Shown: piece by piece, positions 17,789-26,566 of the stretch
Layout: every line of letters begins with the position of its first letter
Position numbering within the stretch: position 1 is the stretch's first letter
NCBI RefSeq assembly: GCF_020829445.1
Contig: NZ_JAIVFV010000041.1
Coordinates: forward strand, 1 to 45,901
Source: Nostoc sp. CHAB 5836
Lineage (GTDB): Bacteria > Cyanobacteriota > Cyanobacteriia > Cyanobacteriales > Nostocaceae
Direction: 5' to 3'
Length of the DNA: 45,901 nucleotides
Position numbers and translations under genes: made by a program
The notes under the pieces: generated by a model
Databases searched by the model: none
What the model saw: the letters and a program-made list of their open reading frames with translations, nothing else
What the model was told of the DNA's origin: nothing

Positions 17789-18327
17789 TAAGCGATTGAA
17801 AATTTAAACTGGGACAATTTCTTTCGGATAGTGCGCTTATGTATCGGCACTTAGGGAGTAAAGAGTGCTGAGAGTAACTGCTTGTCGCCAATTGTTGCTT
17901 CTCGCTTTAGCAAATTCTCATGCGATCGCCACAATTTCCCGAAATCTGAAAACCTGAAATCTTATACTTATTTCCGATAATAGCAGCATCAAAAGCAAAA
18001 ACCTTTCTTCTGAGATCCTCCAAAATCAGTTACTAATTGCCGAGTTTGCAAAGACTCGCAATCGTTGGGACAACTGATTTTGGGAAAGTGGTCGGCTGAT
18101 GAAAACAGTGCTTTCAGTAGAAGTATTCTCACAAATAAGACTTCTATACCACCGCAAAAACCCTACTTTAAAGAGATCGTAAATTGTCAAATATATTCTC
18201 CTTAACACGCTTTACAGAACTATACAGTGTAAATAAGAATAATAACTTAACCAAAGTAAAATTTTCCTGAATACAGGCAAATAATCCTGTCATAGGGAAA
18301 AACAGTGAGTAGAGGAGAGAGAAAGCG
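17789..18327. other. Gene-free spacer with a nested inverted repeat
   Basis: No credible gene. At 18020-18083 there is a 12-bp inverted repeat, CCAAAATCAGTT against AACTGATTTTGG, enclosing a second small hairpin (GAGTTTGCAAAGACTC). It could be a folded RNA or a decayed palindromic element. The remainder is AT-rich upstream DNA for the SGNH hydrolase gene, which has a GAGGAGAGAG purine run before its ATG. Confidence 0.45.
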
Positions 18328-19383
18328 ATGAAGGACCCTTATCTGTTGGCAGCAGGCTTGTTAACAGGATTGGCAATACCAGCATCGGCTCTTCCACATC
18401 TGTCCATTGTCCTGCCACAAAATTCTAGATCCCTGTGGGATTTAAAACAAGGTTCGCAGGCAATAGTCAGTACAAAAATTATCAAGAGCGTTGATCTCTC
18501 CTTACCAAAACTTAGCGGTCAAGGGTTGGAAACCGTAAAAAGTTCGCAGCCAACAGTAGATGAGAAAAACGTCTCTAGCGTACCAGAATTCAGCACTCAG
18601 GGATTACCAGCGCCAACAGAGTCATCACTCAACTCTAGCGCCCAAACAGCTGGTCTCTCACTGACATCTGGCAATCAACTTTACTACCAAAGATTGGCGG
18701 CTCTGAAAACAGGTCAGATTTATACACGCGTAGATAGTGATAATTTGCAATCATTGTGGGAGTCGATCAAGAAACGTCAACTAACTTATGACGACTGGAA
18801 AAGTTTACTCGCTTTAGAAGCGAGAGCGATCGCTCAAGGTCAAGGTGTCAATCATCTAAGTATCTTAGTTGGTGATTCTTTGAGTATGTGGTTTCCTAGA
18901 GAAAAACTGCCTACTGGGAAATTGTGGCTAAATCAAGGCATATCTGGAGATACTTCTAGTGGCGTTTTAAAAAGATTGGGGGCATTTTCGGCAACGCGGC
19001 CAGATGTGATTTACATCATGGCTGGGATTAACGACTTACGAAAAGGTGCTAGTGATCAAGTAATTTTGCGTAATTATCGCCGGATTGTCCGTCGTTTACG
19101 GCAAACTCACCCCCAAACTCAAATCATTGTCCAATCAATTTTGCCTACTCGCCTAGCAAAAATTTCCAATAGTCGTATTCGTCACATCAACATCCAACTA
19201 ACGGTGATTGCCAAACAAGAAGGCGCTAATTATCTAAATATTTATAGCTGGTTTACGGATATGGAAGGCAATATGCGCCCAGAGTTGACCACAGATGGGT
19301 TGCACCTGTCTCAAGAGGGATATGATGTGTGGCAATCGGCACTACAGCAGATAGAATACCAACTCACTCAGCGTCAGAATTGA
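18328..19383 (+). CDS. Exported SGNH/GDSL-type hydrolase
   Basis: A 351-residue protein with a hydrophobic N-terminus (YLLAAGLLTGLAIPASALP), probably a signal peptide, then a Ser/Thr/Gln-rich linker to about residue 125 and a C-terminal SGNH hydrolase domain. Catalytic blocks are GDSLSMWFP (Ser, about 182), GISGDTSSGVL (Gly), GINDLRKG (Asn, about 234) and DGLHLSQEGY (Asp/His, about 321-325). Such proteins are esterases or lipases or act on cell-envelope acyl groups. The AGGAGAGAG site gives a clear start. It stands alone on the + strand, with a repeat-rich region downstream. Confidence 0.85.
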   Translation: MKDPYLLAAGLLTGLAIPASALPHLSIVLPQNSRSLWDLKQGSQAIVSTKIIKSVDLSLPKLSGQGLETVKSSQPTVDEKNVSSVPEFSTQGLPAPTESSLNSSAQTAGLSLTSGNQLYYQRLAALKTGQIYTRVDSDNLQSLWESIKKRQLTYDDWKSLLALEARAIAQGQGVNHLSILVGDSLSMWFPREKLPTGKLWLNQGISGDTSSGVLKRLGAFSATRPDVIYIMAGINDLRKGASDQVILRNYRRIVRRLRQTHPQTQIIVQSILPTRLAKISNSRIRHINIQLTVIAKQEGANYLNIYSWFTDMEGNMRPELTTDGLHLSQEGYDVWQSALQQIEYQLTQRQN

Positions 19384-19490
19384 GCGATCGTAATTTGACG
19401 ACAGTGCATCGCTGCGCTCAACCCTCAGCCGTCGAGAATTGAGCAAAGTTGAAACTCGGTTTACTGATACTTTATTTTCATGCAAGTCCC

Positions 19491-19616
19491 TAAGTACAGA
19501 TGCAGCATTAATTCGTGGTGAATTGAGGGTTGAAATTTAAACGCAAAGGGGCGCAAAGGGAAGCGCAAAGGAACGCAAAGAGAATTCGCTACGAATTTAT
19601 GAAATATTGTACTAAG
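19491..19616. repeat. Dispersed repeat element, copy B
   Basis: Short form of the element at 3182-3400. It shares the TAAGTACAGATGCAGCA start and ACTAAG end, but its middle consists of GCGCAAAGG-type units instead of the two tandem 65-bp blocks seen in copy A. Confidence 0.7.
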
Positions 19617-19635
19617 CTAAATCCCCGTTATAAAA

Positions 19636-19760
19636 CAATACAGTTCAGTTAAGCATTTCTTTGTTCTCTTTCTTCTCTTTCTTTGCGTCCTTTGCGTCCT
19701 TTGCGGTTCGTTAAAAAATTGACTTTTGCAAAGAGTTTTAGCCTTAACTGAACTGTATTG
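19636..19760. mobile_element. 125-bp MITE-like element
   Basis: Perfect 18-bp terminal inverted repeats, CAATACAGTTCAGTTAAG and CTTAACTGAACTGTATTG, surround a pyrimidine-rich and CCTTTGCGT-repeat interior. The right half recurs as a truncated copy near 20881-20938, and the ends are related to the elements at 13733 and 45085. Confidence 0.8.
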
Positions 19761-19962
19761 CGTTATAAAACGTAATTACTGTCTTCTCTACGAGACGCTC
19801 CGCGAACGCAGCGTTAGGCAGTCCGCGTACCCCTGCGGGGAAGCAAGCTACCCTTTTAGCGTCTCCTAGAGAGCGTCATTACGAATTACGAACTTGTACT
19901 GAGCGGCGTCGAAGTAGCGACTTGTACTGAGCGACATCGTAAGTAAGTCGAGGTATTACGAA

Positions 19963-20790
19963 TTATTTAACGCCCAAGGCTTCCCGATTCAAAACCTGAT
20001 TCAACTTACCACTACGATAACCTTCTAAATCTAAGGTTACATAGATAAATCCAAAATCTTGAAATGCAGAAACTACTTTTTGTAAATCGTTAGTCAAGAC
20101 AAAATCTTTAATTTGTTCTGGTGGTAATTCAATACGTGCTGTATCCCCTTGGGATCGCACACGCAAATTCTGCCAACCAAGCTTTCGCAGATAAATTTCT
20201 CCTCTACCGACTCGTTGTAACTTAGCGACAGTAATCTCTTCACCGTAAGGAAAGCGCGAACTGAGGCAAGGTTGAGCAGGTTTATCCCACCAAGTTAAAC
20301 CGAGTTGTTGGGAAAATTGGCGAACTTCAGCTTTGGTGACACCCACTTCTGCTAAAGGCGATCGCGCCCCTCTTTCCTTAGCCGCCTGAATTCCTGGGCG
20401 ATAATCATGCAAATCATCGGCATTTACCCCATCCACTACATAAGGATAACCCAACTCTAAAGCTAAAGGTTTGAGAGTGTCGTGCAACTCACTTTTGCAA
20501 AAATAACAACGATTGACAGGGTTAGAAGTGTAATTGGGATTTTCCATCTCGTGAGTCTGGACGATTTGATGACGAATCCCAATGGTTGCAGCTTGAACTT
20601 TAGCGTCTTCCAACTCTTCTGGTAATAGCGAAGGAGAAACAGCCGTGACAGCCAAAGCGCGATCGCCCAACGCATCATAAGCAATTTTGGCAACCAAAGT
20701 GCTATCAACGCCCCCAGAGTAGGCAATCAACGCCTGCTCCATTTCCGTAAATAAAGCTCTTAATTGCTCCAATTTTTCTATCAGTATCAT
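19963..20790 (-). CDS. larE: ATP-dependent sacrificial sulfur transferase LarE
   Basis: PP-loop ATPase family protein of 275 residues. LarE adenylates a nicotinate-derived dinucleotide and donates sulfur from a protein cysteine to make the nickel-pincer cofactor of lactate racemase. The PP-loop AYSGGVDSTLVAKIA lies near the N-terminus. NPVNRCYFCKSELH and the KPAQPCLSSRFPYGE motif, which carries the sacrificial cysteine in cysteine-type LarE, are present. ATG 20790 (MILIEKLEQL) is chosen over the in-frame TTG at 20826 because family members start there. No larA, larB or larC is seen nearby, so a different use in cyanobacteria is possible. Confidence 0.88.
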   Translation of the reverse strand: MILIEKLEQLRALFTEMEQALIAYSGGVDSTLVAKIAYDALGDRALAVTAVSPSLLPEELEDAKVQAATIGIRHQIVQTHEMENPNYTSNPVNRCYFCKSELHDTLKPLALELGYPYVVDGVNADDLHDYRPGIQAAKERGARSPLAEVGVTKAEVRQFSQQLGLTWWDKPAQPCLSSRFPYGEEITVAKLQRVGRGEIYLRKLGWQNLRVRSQGDTARIELPPEQIKDFVLTNDLQKVVSAFQDFGFIYVTLDLEGYRSGKLNQVLNREALGVK

Positions 20791-20880
20791 TTCCCAATCC
20801 TGCCAAAACCTTATAGCACTCTGCAAATCCTATTGTAGTAAAAACAGCAGCACAGAGACTCTTGACTTAAACCCCCAAAC

Positions 20881-20938
20881 TTCGTTAAAAAAACTGACTT
20901 TTACTGAGAGTTTTAGCCTTAACCCAAGGGTATTGGTT
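20881..20938. repeat. Truncated MITE copy upstream of larE
   Basis: The sequence TTCGTTAAAA plus CTGACTTTTACTGAGAG and TTTTAGCCTTAAC follows the right half of the 19636-19760 element, then ends CCAAGGGTATTGGTTTA. It is likely a solo or truncated copy in the 275-bp gap between larE and the hybrid kinase gene. Confidence 0.55.
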
Positions 20939-21065
20939 TATAGCAGATTATTAAATGTATTCCTATGGCTCATTGAAATGATAATATAGCCTGCCTATGT
21001 TGTTCTTTAAAATTAACGATATTATACATACTCTTTGACACTCCGCCGACTGAACAAATTTCGCT

Positions 21066-22925
21066 TTAGATTGGCGGTTTGCTGTACTTGGCCACCAGAC
21101 GGGCTAAAAGTAATAAATCAATCGGTTTAGAAATATACTCATTTACTCCAGCTGCTAGACAAGTTTCGCGATCGCCTTTCATTGCCATTGCTGTTTGAAC
21201 AATTACCGGAATCGTCTGATATTGCGGATTTCCTCGCAGTTCTTGCACCAAGTTAAGGCCATTTCCATCTGCCAGATAAACATCCATTAAAATCACCGCC
21301 GGATCTAACTCACGTGTTAGAGCTTCCCACATCTCGGCAGCACTCTTAACCCAAGTTACCCGATATCCCAATTTACGTAGATAAATTTGCATCAAATCAG
21401 CGTTGAGCAAGTCATTTTCTACCAGCAAAATATCTACAGAGCAACTAGGTGTCAAATGCAGAGGAAATAAACAGTATTTTGCTCCCTCATCCCCCTCATC
21501 CCCCTCATCCCCCTCATCCCCCTCATCCCCCTCATCCCCCTCATCCCCCACCCCTTGTTTAAAGGGAAGTACAAGAGTAAAACGAGAGCCGCGATCTACT
21601 TCAGATTCCACTTTCACGAAACCACCATGAATTTGGGCGAGTTTTCGAGTCACTGCTAAACCCAAACCAGTACCTTCAACACCACCAGCTGCGGCCTTGG
21701 CAATTTGAAAATAAGGTTCAAACAGTTGAACTTGGTCTTCTTGGGAAATGCCACTGCCGGTATCCCAAACTGTAAAATGCACAAATACACCTTTGGGAGC
21801 AACCTCTAACCCAACACTTCCAATACTTGTAAACTTTAGGGCGTTGAAGAGTAAATTCAACAGCATTTGCTTGAGTCGTAATGGGTCGGCTGTTAGAGTT
21901 GTAATATCGGGTTCAAGTTCTAGGTACAGTTTCAAACCCTTATTAGCGGCTTTCTCTTTCACCAGTGCCAAAACATTGCTACACAGCAGTGGCACATCTA
22001 CTGTTTCCCACTGCACTTCTAGCTGATTTGCTTCAATTTTAGAGAGATCCAAAATATCATTAATCAGAGCTAGCAAGTGCTTGCCGCTAGACTGGATGAT
22101 ATTCAAATACTCTAGCTGGCGTTCTTTAGTTGGTTCGTATCCTGAGGCTAAAAGCAGATGGGTAAACCCAATAATAGAACTAAGCGGTGTGCGAATTTCG
22201 TGGCTGGTGTTTGCCAGAAACTGATTTTTCAGTTTATTAGTTCGCTCCAATTCTTGATTAGAGTTACTTAACTGTTGATACTGTTGCTGCCAAAATAAGA
22301 TGCGTCTAAGTTGTGCCAACGCTGTATTACAGTAGTTAGCAGACCTTGCCATCAATTGTGATCTGAGTTGAGCAAGTGATTCTATAAGCGATTCACCATC
22401 AGATCTGAGGGGCGCAGCCGCGATAATTAGCCAGCCCATAACGCTGCCAGAATCATCAGCTAGCCGCCAAGCGCTCGGTAGTTGTTGATTCTCAAGCTGT
22501 TGCAAATCTTCGAGTTTTATGACCTCTTGCAATCTCAACAGCAGCTTTTTTTCTGCTGTTAGCACTTCTAGAAATCGAGGTTGTGAGTTTGGGGATGGAG
22601 AAGGAGAAACATAACAAACTGTGGCCACAGTTTGTTGTGGTTGAAACAGAGCGATACCTACGGCACAATCTGTCAGCGCCAGATCACTGCTGTGAACAGC
22701 ACTGTTAATCTCGTTAACCACTGTTTGGAAAATTTCTGCTTGTGCGGTTCCTGCCTGGGGGAGAGTGTTACAAGCAGAAAGCAGGCAATCATTAAGGCGA
22801 CTTTGCAACTGGTTCAAGCTGCTCTCCAGCCACAACTTGGCGCTAAGTTGCTCAATTGTTGTCAAAAGTTTTGGCGTTGCATCTATCTGTGAGTTTTGGT
22901 CTGGTAAGCTTAAGTACTGCTGCAT
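21066..22925 (-). CDS. Hybrid sensor histidine kinase with C-terminal receiver
   Basis: A 619-residue cytosolic kinase. The N-terminal 190 residues look like a GAF-type sensor domain. A coiled-coil stretch precedes HisKA with FLANTSHEIRTPLSSIIGF (H242), and HATPase_c follows with FNALKF, DTGSGIS and GTGLGLAVTRKLA. A run of GDE tripeptides (about residues 460-485) links it to a receiver domain with phospho-acceptor D548 (VILMDVYLADG) and the KPID motif. The GDE linker is encoded by a 9-bp minisatellite at about 21486-21549. ATG 22925 is preferred to TTG 22931. Signal and target are unknown; the gene is divergent from livH. Confidence 0.9.
   Translation of the reverse strand: MQQYLSLPDQNSQIDATPKLLTTIEQLSAKLWLESSLNQLQSRLNDCLLSACNTLPQAGTAQAEIFQTVVNEINSAVHSSDLALTDCAVGIALFQPQQTVATVCYVSPSPSPNSQPRFLEVLTAEKKLLLRLQEVIKLEDLQQLENQQLPSAWRLADDSGSVMGWLIIAAAPLRSDGESLIESLAQLRSQLMARSANYCNTALAQLRRILFWQQQYQQLSNSNQELERTNKLKNQFLANTSHEIRTPLSSIIGFTHLLLASGYEPTKERQLEYLNIIQSSGKHLLALINDILDLSKIEANQLEVQWETVDVPLLCSNVLALVKEKAANKGLKLYLELEPDITTLTADPLRLKQMLLNLLFNALKFTSIGSVGLEVAPKGVFVHFTVWDTGSGISQEDQVQLFEPYFQIAKAAAGGVEGTGLGLAVTRKLAQIHGGFVKVESEVDRGSRFTLVLPFKQGVGDEGDEGDEGDEGDEGDEGDEGAKYCLFPLHLTPSCSVDILLVENDLLNADLMQIYLRKLGYRVTWVKSAAEMWEALTRELDPAVILMDVYLADGNGLNLVQELRGNPQYQTIPVIVQTAMAMKGDRETCLAAGVNEYISKPIDLLLLARLVAKYSKPPI
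21486..21549. repeat. Coding 9-bp minisatellite (CCCCTCATC)n
   Basis: About seven perfect tandem copies of a 9-base unit inside the hybrid kinase gene. On the - strand each unit encodes Gly-Asp-Glu, giving an acidic flexible linker. Since the unit is a multiple of three, copy-number changes keep the frame. The same motif recurs imperfectly at 24324-24385 at the 3' end of lipA. Confidence 0.95.
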
Positions 22926-23128
22926 GGTCAACTAGACAGCTGAACAAATTTAGCTTCGCATAAAAATCCCAAAAGGATTCTATGTATATTAGCGGATAGT
23001 TCTTTTTTATTTATCAACCATAACCTATGTTGTTATAAACCATAGCTTATGATGTCGAGTTTAGCAGCTAGAACAAAAAAATTATTCTAACCACTGATAT
23101 AAATTTTTTTAAAAGCAACTTAAGACTT

Positions 23129-23995
23129 ATGGATATACAATTTGCCCAACTAATCGTCAATGGGATTGCGGTGGGTAGCATTATTGCTCTAGCCGCAGTC
23201 GGACTCACTCTTACTTATGGAATTTTACGGTTATCTAACTTTGCTCATGGTGACTTTTTAACTTTAGGAGCCTATCTCACCTGGCTGATAAATACTATTG
23301 GAGTTAATATTTGGCTGTCAATGATCCTAGCGGCGGCGGGAACAGTAGCAGCCATGCTGTTATCGGAAAAGTTACTGTGGTCAAAGATGCGCTCTATCCG
23401 TGCTAGTTCCACTACGCTGATTATTATTTCTATCGGACTTGCCTTATTTCTTCGTAATGGGATTATTTTTATCTGGGGTGGCAAGAACCAAAATTATAAT
23501 TTACCTGTTACCACAGCTTTAGATATCTTTGGCTTAAAGATACCGCAAAATCAATTATTGGTATTGGGGTTGGCGGTACTAGCAATTTTGGCGCTGCATT
23601 ACCTGTTGCAAAATACCAAAATTGGTAAGGCGATGCGAGCAGTTGCCGACGATCTGGACTTAGCCAGGGTTTCAGGTATCAATGTTGACCGAGTAATTTT
23701 CTGGACTTGGCTAATTGCTGGCACTCTTACGTCATTAGGCGGCAGTATGTATGGTTTGATTACAGCCGTGCGTCCCAATATGGGATGGTTCTTAATTTTA
23801 CCGTTATTTACCTCAGTAATTCTTGGTGGGATTGGCAACCCTTACGGTGCGATCGCAGCAGCTTTTATTATTGGCATCGCCCAAGAAGTCAGCACCCCTT
23901 GGCTGGGTTCACAGTATAAACAAGGTGTAGCACTGTTAATCATGATTTTGGTGCTGCTCATTCGTCCCAAAGGTTTATTCAAAGGAACGATTTGA
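23129..23995 (+). CDS. livH: Branched-chain amino-acid ABC transporter permease (LivH type)
   Basis: A 288-residue inner-membrane permease with about eight membrane segments. QLIVNGIAVGSIIALAAVGL followed by LTYGILRLSNFAHGDF is the LivH/BPD_transp_2 signature, and the permease EAA-like region is MRAVADDLDLARVSGINVD. The C-terminus ends LVLLIRPKGLFKGT as in LivH. The length excludes the longer urea permease UrtB. Cyanobacterial counterparts (NatD) work with a periplasmic binding protein, LivM and two ATPases, none of which is next to it here. It is divergent from the hybrid kinase gene. Confidence 0.9.
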   Translation: MDIQFAQLIVNGIAVGSIIALAAVGLTLTYGILRLSNFAHGDFLTLGAYLTWLINTIGVNIWLSMILAAAGTVAAMLLSEKLLWSKMRSIRASSTTLIIISIGLALFLRNGIIFIWGGKNQNYNLPVTTALDIFGLKIPQNQLLVLGLAVLAILALHYLLQNTKIGKAMRAVADDLDLARVSGINVDRVIFWTWLIAGTLTSLGGSMYGLITAVRPNMGWFLILPLFTSVILGGIGNPYGAIAAAFIIGIAQEVSTPWLGSQYKQGVALLIMILVLLIRPKGLFKGTI

Positions 23996-24016
23996 GCAGC
24001 ACCATTCCACTTCTAA

Positions 24017-24154
24017 TTACTCAATAATGTGGAAATACCAGGCTGCTACAAGGAAATTGATAGCTAACAAGAACAGTGCCCAGCCTGTGCGATAGGCGTA
24101 GGGAGGTTTAGCTCCACTGTCGGCAACGGCGGAATTCTTAGCTTTAGCAGTCAT
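24017..24154 (-). CDS. 45-residue single-span membrane protein
   Basis: A small gene starting ATG at 24154, with a TTAGGAG ribosome binding site upstream. The product begins MTAKAKNSAVADSGAKPPYA, then has one membrane helix (about residues 22-43, WALFLLAINFLVAAWYF) and ends HIIE. Composition and the YRTGWALFLLAINF start of the helix resemble tiny thylakoid proteins attached to photosystem assembly, possibly the Psb35 type, but I cannot confirm this from memory. It is convergent with livH, and lipA lies about 210 bp upstream on the same strand. Confidence 0.7.
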   Translation of the reverse strand: MTAKAKNSAVADSGAKPPYAYRTGWALFLLAINFLVAAWYFHIIE

Positions 24155-24323
24155 AATGCGATTCTCCTAATGTCAGGACTTTTTAAGAAATACCAAACTG
24201 GCGTACCAAATACCCAAATTCTTTAAGAATATTTGTGAGAAGTTGAAAATTGGGCATTGGGCATGGGGCATGAAGAAGAGCATTGGTGTCAAGGAAGAGG
24301 GGAGAGACTTGTTCAATAATTCC

Positions 24324-24385
24324 CCCTCATCCCCCTCATCCCCCTTGTCTCCCTCATCCCCCTCATCCCCTCATCCGCTCATCCC
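24324..24385. repeat. Imperfect minisatellite at the lipA 3' end
   Basis: Tandem CCCCTCATC-type units with a few variants (TTGTCTCC, CGCTCATC). They overlap the last codons of lipA and continue past its stop. It is the same unit as in the hybrid kinase gene 2.8 kb away. Confidence 0.85.
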
Positions 24386-25298
24386 CCACTCCCTCCTCTC
24401 CAGCATGATAGGAACTGCGAACCAGAGGCCCAGAACGAACATGATTGAATCCCATTTCCCATGCTAATCTGCCGAGTTGATCAAATTCCTCTGGAGTCCA
24501 ATATTTTTGGACGGGGAGATGTTCAAGAGTTGGACGCATATACTGCCCGATAGTCAAGCGATCGCACCCCACAGCCCTTAAATCAGCCATTGCTTCAACG
24601 ACTTCATCAAGTGTTTCTCCGTGTCCCAGCATCAAACCTGATTTGGTGGGAATTGTCGAATCAATTTCTTTGACCATAGCCAGTACTAAGAGTGAGCGAT
24701 CATACTTAGCTCCCCGGCGTACTGGCCCAGTTAACCGTTCCACTGTCTCAATATTGTGATTGAAACAAGCTGGTTTGGCTTTTACAATCATGGCTATACG
24801 CTGGCGTTGACCTGACTCTCCAACACCAGCACCACCCCAAAAATCTGGGGTCAGCACTTCAATTTGAGTTTCTGGGTTCAACTGGCGGATAGTGGCGATC
24901 GTCTCCACAAAGTGCCCTGCACCCTGATCGGGCAAGTCATCACGGGCTACAGAAGTTAGCACCACATAACGCAATCCTAAAAGCTGCACTGCCTGTGCTA
25001 CCTTTTGGGGCTCCTCTAAATCAAGAGGCATTGGTGCATGACCTTTATCTACTTGACAAAAAGCACAAGAGCGTGTGCAAGTAGGCCCCATTAGTAAGAA
25101 AGTTGCAGTTTTTTGAGCGTAGCACTCTCCCCGGTTGGGACAGCGCCCTTCTTCGCAAATCGTGTGAATTTGGCGCTGCTTAATAATGCGTTGTACGGTA
25201 GAGATTTCACTGGCTTTGCCAATAGGGCGACGTAACCAGCTAGGCATTGCCGTAATTTCAGACTTTAGTTCGGCTTGTTGTGACGAAATCATAGACAT
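24363..25298 (-). CDS. lipA: Lipoyl synthase
   Basis: A radical-SAM enzyme inserting two sulfurs into protein-bound octanoyl groups. The 311-residue product has the auxiliary-cluster cysteines [12 protein letters not shown] and the radical-[11 protein letters not shown]. It also has [18 protein letters not shown] and [12 protein letters not shown], and the conserved RSSYHAGE near the C-terminus. After RSSYHAGEE the last residues (GVGDERMRG) are encoded by the minisatellite, so the tail is probably not conserved. Cyanobacteria often have two lipA copies; which this is cannot be told. M1 and M3 are both possible starts. Confidence 0.94.
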   Translation of the reverse strand: MSMISSQQAELKSEITAMPSWLRRPIGKASEISTVQRIIKQRQIHTICEEGRCPNRGECYAQKTATFLLMGPTCTRSCAFCQVDKGHAPMPLDLEEPQKVAQAVQLLGLRYVVLTSVARDDLPDQGAGHFVETIATIRQLNPETQIEVLTPDFWGGAGVGESGQRQRIAMIVKAKPACFNHNIETVERLTGPVRRGAKYDRSLLVLAMVKEIDSTIPTKSGLMLGHGETLDEVVEAMADLRAVGCDRLTIGQYMRPTLEHLPVQKYWTPEEFDQLGRLAWEMGFNHVRSGPLVRSSYHAGEEGVGDERMRG

Positions 25299-25613
25299 CC
25301 AAGCAAGATGCGGATATATAGTAGTGGTCTGTCAATTAACAAGGCTTTGAATCTTACCCCCCTTCCCTTGTAGGGAAGGGGCTGGGGGTTAGGTCTGTAT
25401 TCCATGCAATTGAGAAGCGCTATATAAATATCACCATGACACAAATTGAAAACAGCGCTAGCAAAAGTTTTGCAAAACACCTCTAGCAATGTAATTTATA
25501 CGGAAATATACTATCCCCCAATTGCTAGAAATTTTGTATATAGTGGGAGGATTCTCAAGGACAACCGGCAAAGCCGCTATTTACACTTAAAGTTTCTGTT
25601 AGAGCAAACAGTC
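25299..25613. other. lipA-response regulator spacer with dispersed repeat copy 2
   Basis: Contains the second copy (25343-25424) of the 82-bp repeat found at 63-144, then AT-rich DNA. The frame of the response regulator stays open back to 25446, but residues encoded there show no receiver similarity and probably are leader sequence. Confidence 0.55.
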
Positions 25614-26276
25614 GTGGCAAGCAACAAGATTTTAGTTATTGATGACACTACAGTTGTCAGAGTAAAAGTACGAGAAATGTTGCCTCCGGGCAATTTTGAG
25701 GTACTGGAAGCAAAAGACGGTTTGGAAGGACTAAATTTCATCCTTCAGGAAAAACTCAGCCTGATTATGCTGGATTTTCTCTTGCCTAAAATGAGTGGCT
25801 GGGAAGTTTTCCAGCAAGTTCAAGCCGACCCAGAGTTAAGGAAAATTCCTTTGGTGATCATGTCTGGTCGCAAGGAAGAAGTGACTGAAAAAATCCCAGA
25901 ACCATTTGAATATTTTGAGTTTCTGGGCAAGCCTTTTGATCAAAAGCAACTAATTGGCGCGATTAAGCTAGCTATGGCCAAAGCGAAACAACCACGCCCA
26001 GAACTAGTTTCCGTAGGAGCAGTAACTGCTGTCAAAAATAGCATAATTACAACTTCTGGTATCGCCAATGGTACAGCAGCAGCCCCTAGTGCTGCAAATA
26101 CTGCGATCGCACTTAGTGCTGCAAATACTGCGATCGCAATTCCTAGTACCGAAGGGGCCTCCGACGCAGAAATTAATGCGTTGAACGATAAAATTGTCAA
26201 AATGCAAGCAGAAATTGATGCTTTGAAGAAACAGCTAACTCAGATTGTGACTTTTATTAAACAAAAAATCAAGTAG
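25614..26276 (+). CDS. Single-domain response regulator with Ala/Thr-rich tail
   Basis: A receiver domain (KILVIDDTTVVRVKVREML, phospho-acceptor in LIMLDFLLPKMSGWEVF, then VIMSGRKEE and FLGKPFD) followed by a low-complexity Ala/Thr/Ile/Ser linker and a C-terminal coiled coil (DAEINALNDKIVKMQAEIDALKKQ is the region 26165-26236). The GTG at 25614 (VASNKILVIDD) is chosen because the receiver fold begins there; an ATG at 25446 would add 56 unexplained residues. There is no DNA-binding output domain, so it probably works through protein contacts. It is followed 290 bp later by the giant kinase gene. Confidence 0.8.
   Translation: MASNKILVIDDTTVVRVKVREMLPPGNFEVLEAKDGLEGLNFILQEKLSLIMLDFLLPKMSGWEVFQQVQADPELRKIPLVIMSGRKEEVTEKIPEPFEYFEFLGKPFDQKQLIGAIKLAMAKAKQPRPELVSVGAVTAVKNSIITTSGIANGTAAAPSAANTAIALSAANTAIAIPSTEGASDAEINALNDKIVKMQAEIDALKKQLTQIVTFIKQKIK
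26093..26143. repeat. Tandem duplication carrying HIP1 sites
   Basis: The unit AGTGCTGCAAATACTGCGAT plus CGCA occurs twice in tandem (with a short spacer), each containing GCGATCGC. It encodes repeated Ser-Ala-Ala-Asn-Thr-Ala-Ile-Ala in the linker of the response regulator. Confidence 0.8.
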
Positions 26277-26566
26277 CATTTGTGTTCGTTATTATTATCG
26301 CAGCCGAAAATACCCCGTCTCTAATAACGGGTGTCCGATTAAAAGCGGACATCTTTGAAAATGAATTGTTTTGACGTAGCACTGCTACGTCTCTACAAGG
26401 GTTTCAGGCAATGAATAATTAATTTCTAGAGATATCTATTTGTAGGGGCGCAACTTACTTACATATTCTCATTGCAATTAAACAAAAAAATCTGATTTTA
26501 TGATATTGCTAGTTATACTACGGGAATACTAAGCCATAGAGAGAATAATTATGAATATAATCCGCA
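26277..26566. other. Spacer with GACGTAGCA hairpin before giant kinase
   Basis: Contains a hairpin unit around 26372 (GACGTAGCA against TGCTACGTC, followed by TCTCTACAAGG) whose flanks resemble the sequence at 32431-32500 on the other side of the giant kinase gene. No gene is seen. Confidence 0.5.

Larger units (their letters stand above)
19384..19962. other. Repeat-packed spacer between SGNH hydrolase and larE
   Basis: No gene seen in about 580 bp between two convergent genes. It contains copy B of the dispersed element (19491-19616), a MITE-like element (19636-19760), then palindromic GAGACGCTCCGCGAACGC-type units, and a doublet of ACTTGTACTGAGCG with GTCG near 19890-19940. Confidence 0.65.

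Noticed and set aside
21486..21549. Possible CRISPR-like tandem array
   Set aside because: Units are only 9 bp, contiguous, with no spacers, and lie in a coding frame.
21403..21630. Ser/Pro-repeat open frame on the + strand
   Set aside because: It is the antisense reading of the GDE minisatellite inside the hybrid kinase gene; no start site signal and no homology.
25446..25613. 56-residue N-terminal extension of the response regulator
   Set aside because: No receiver similarity and it reads leader DNA; GTG 25614 begins directly at the receiver fold.
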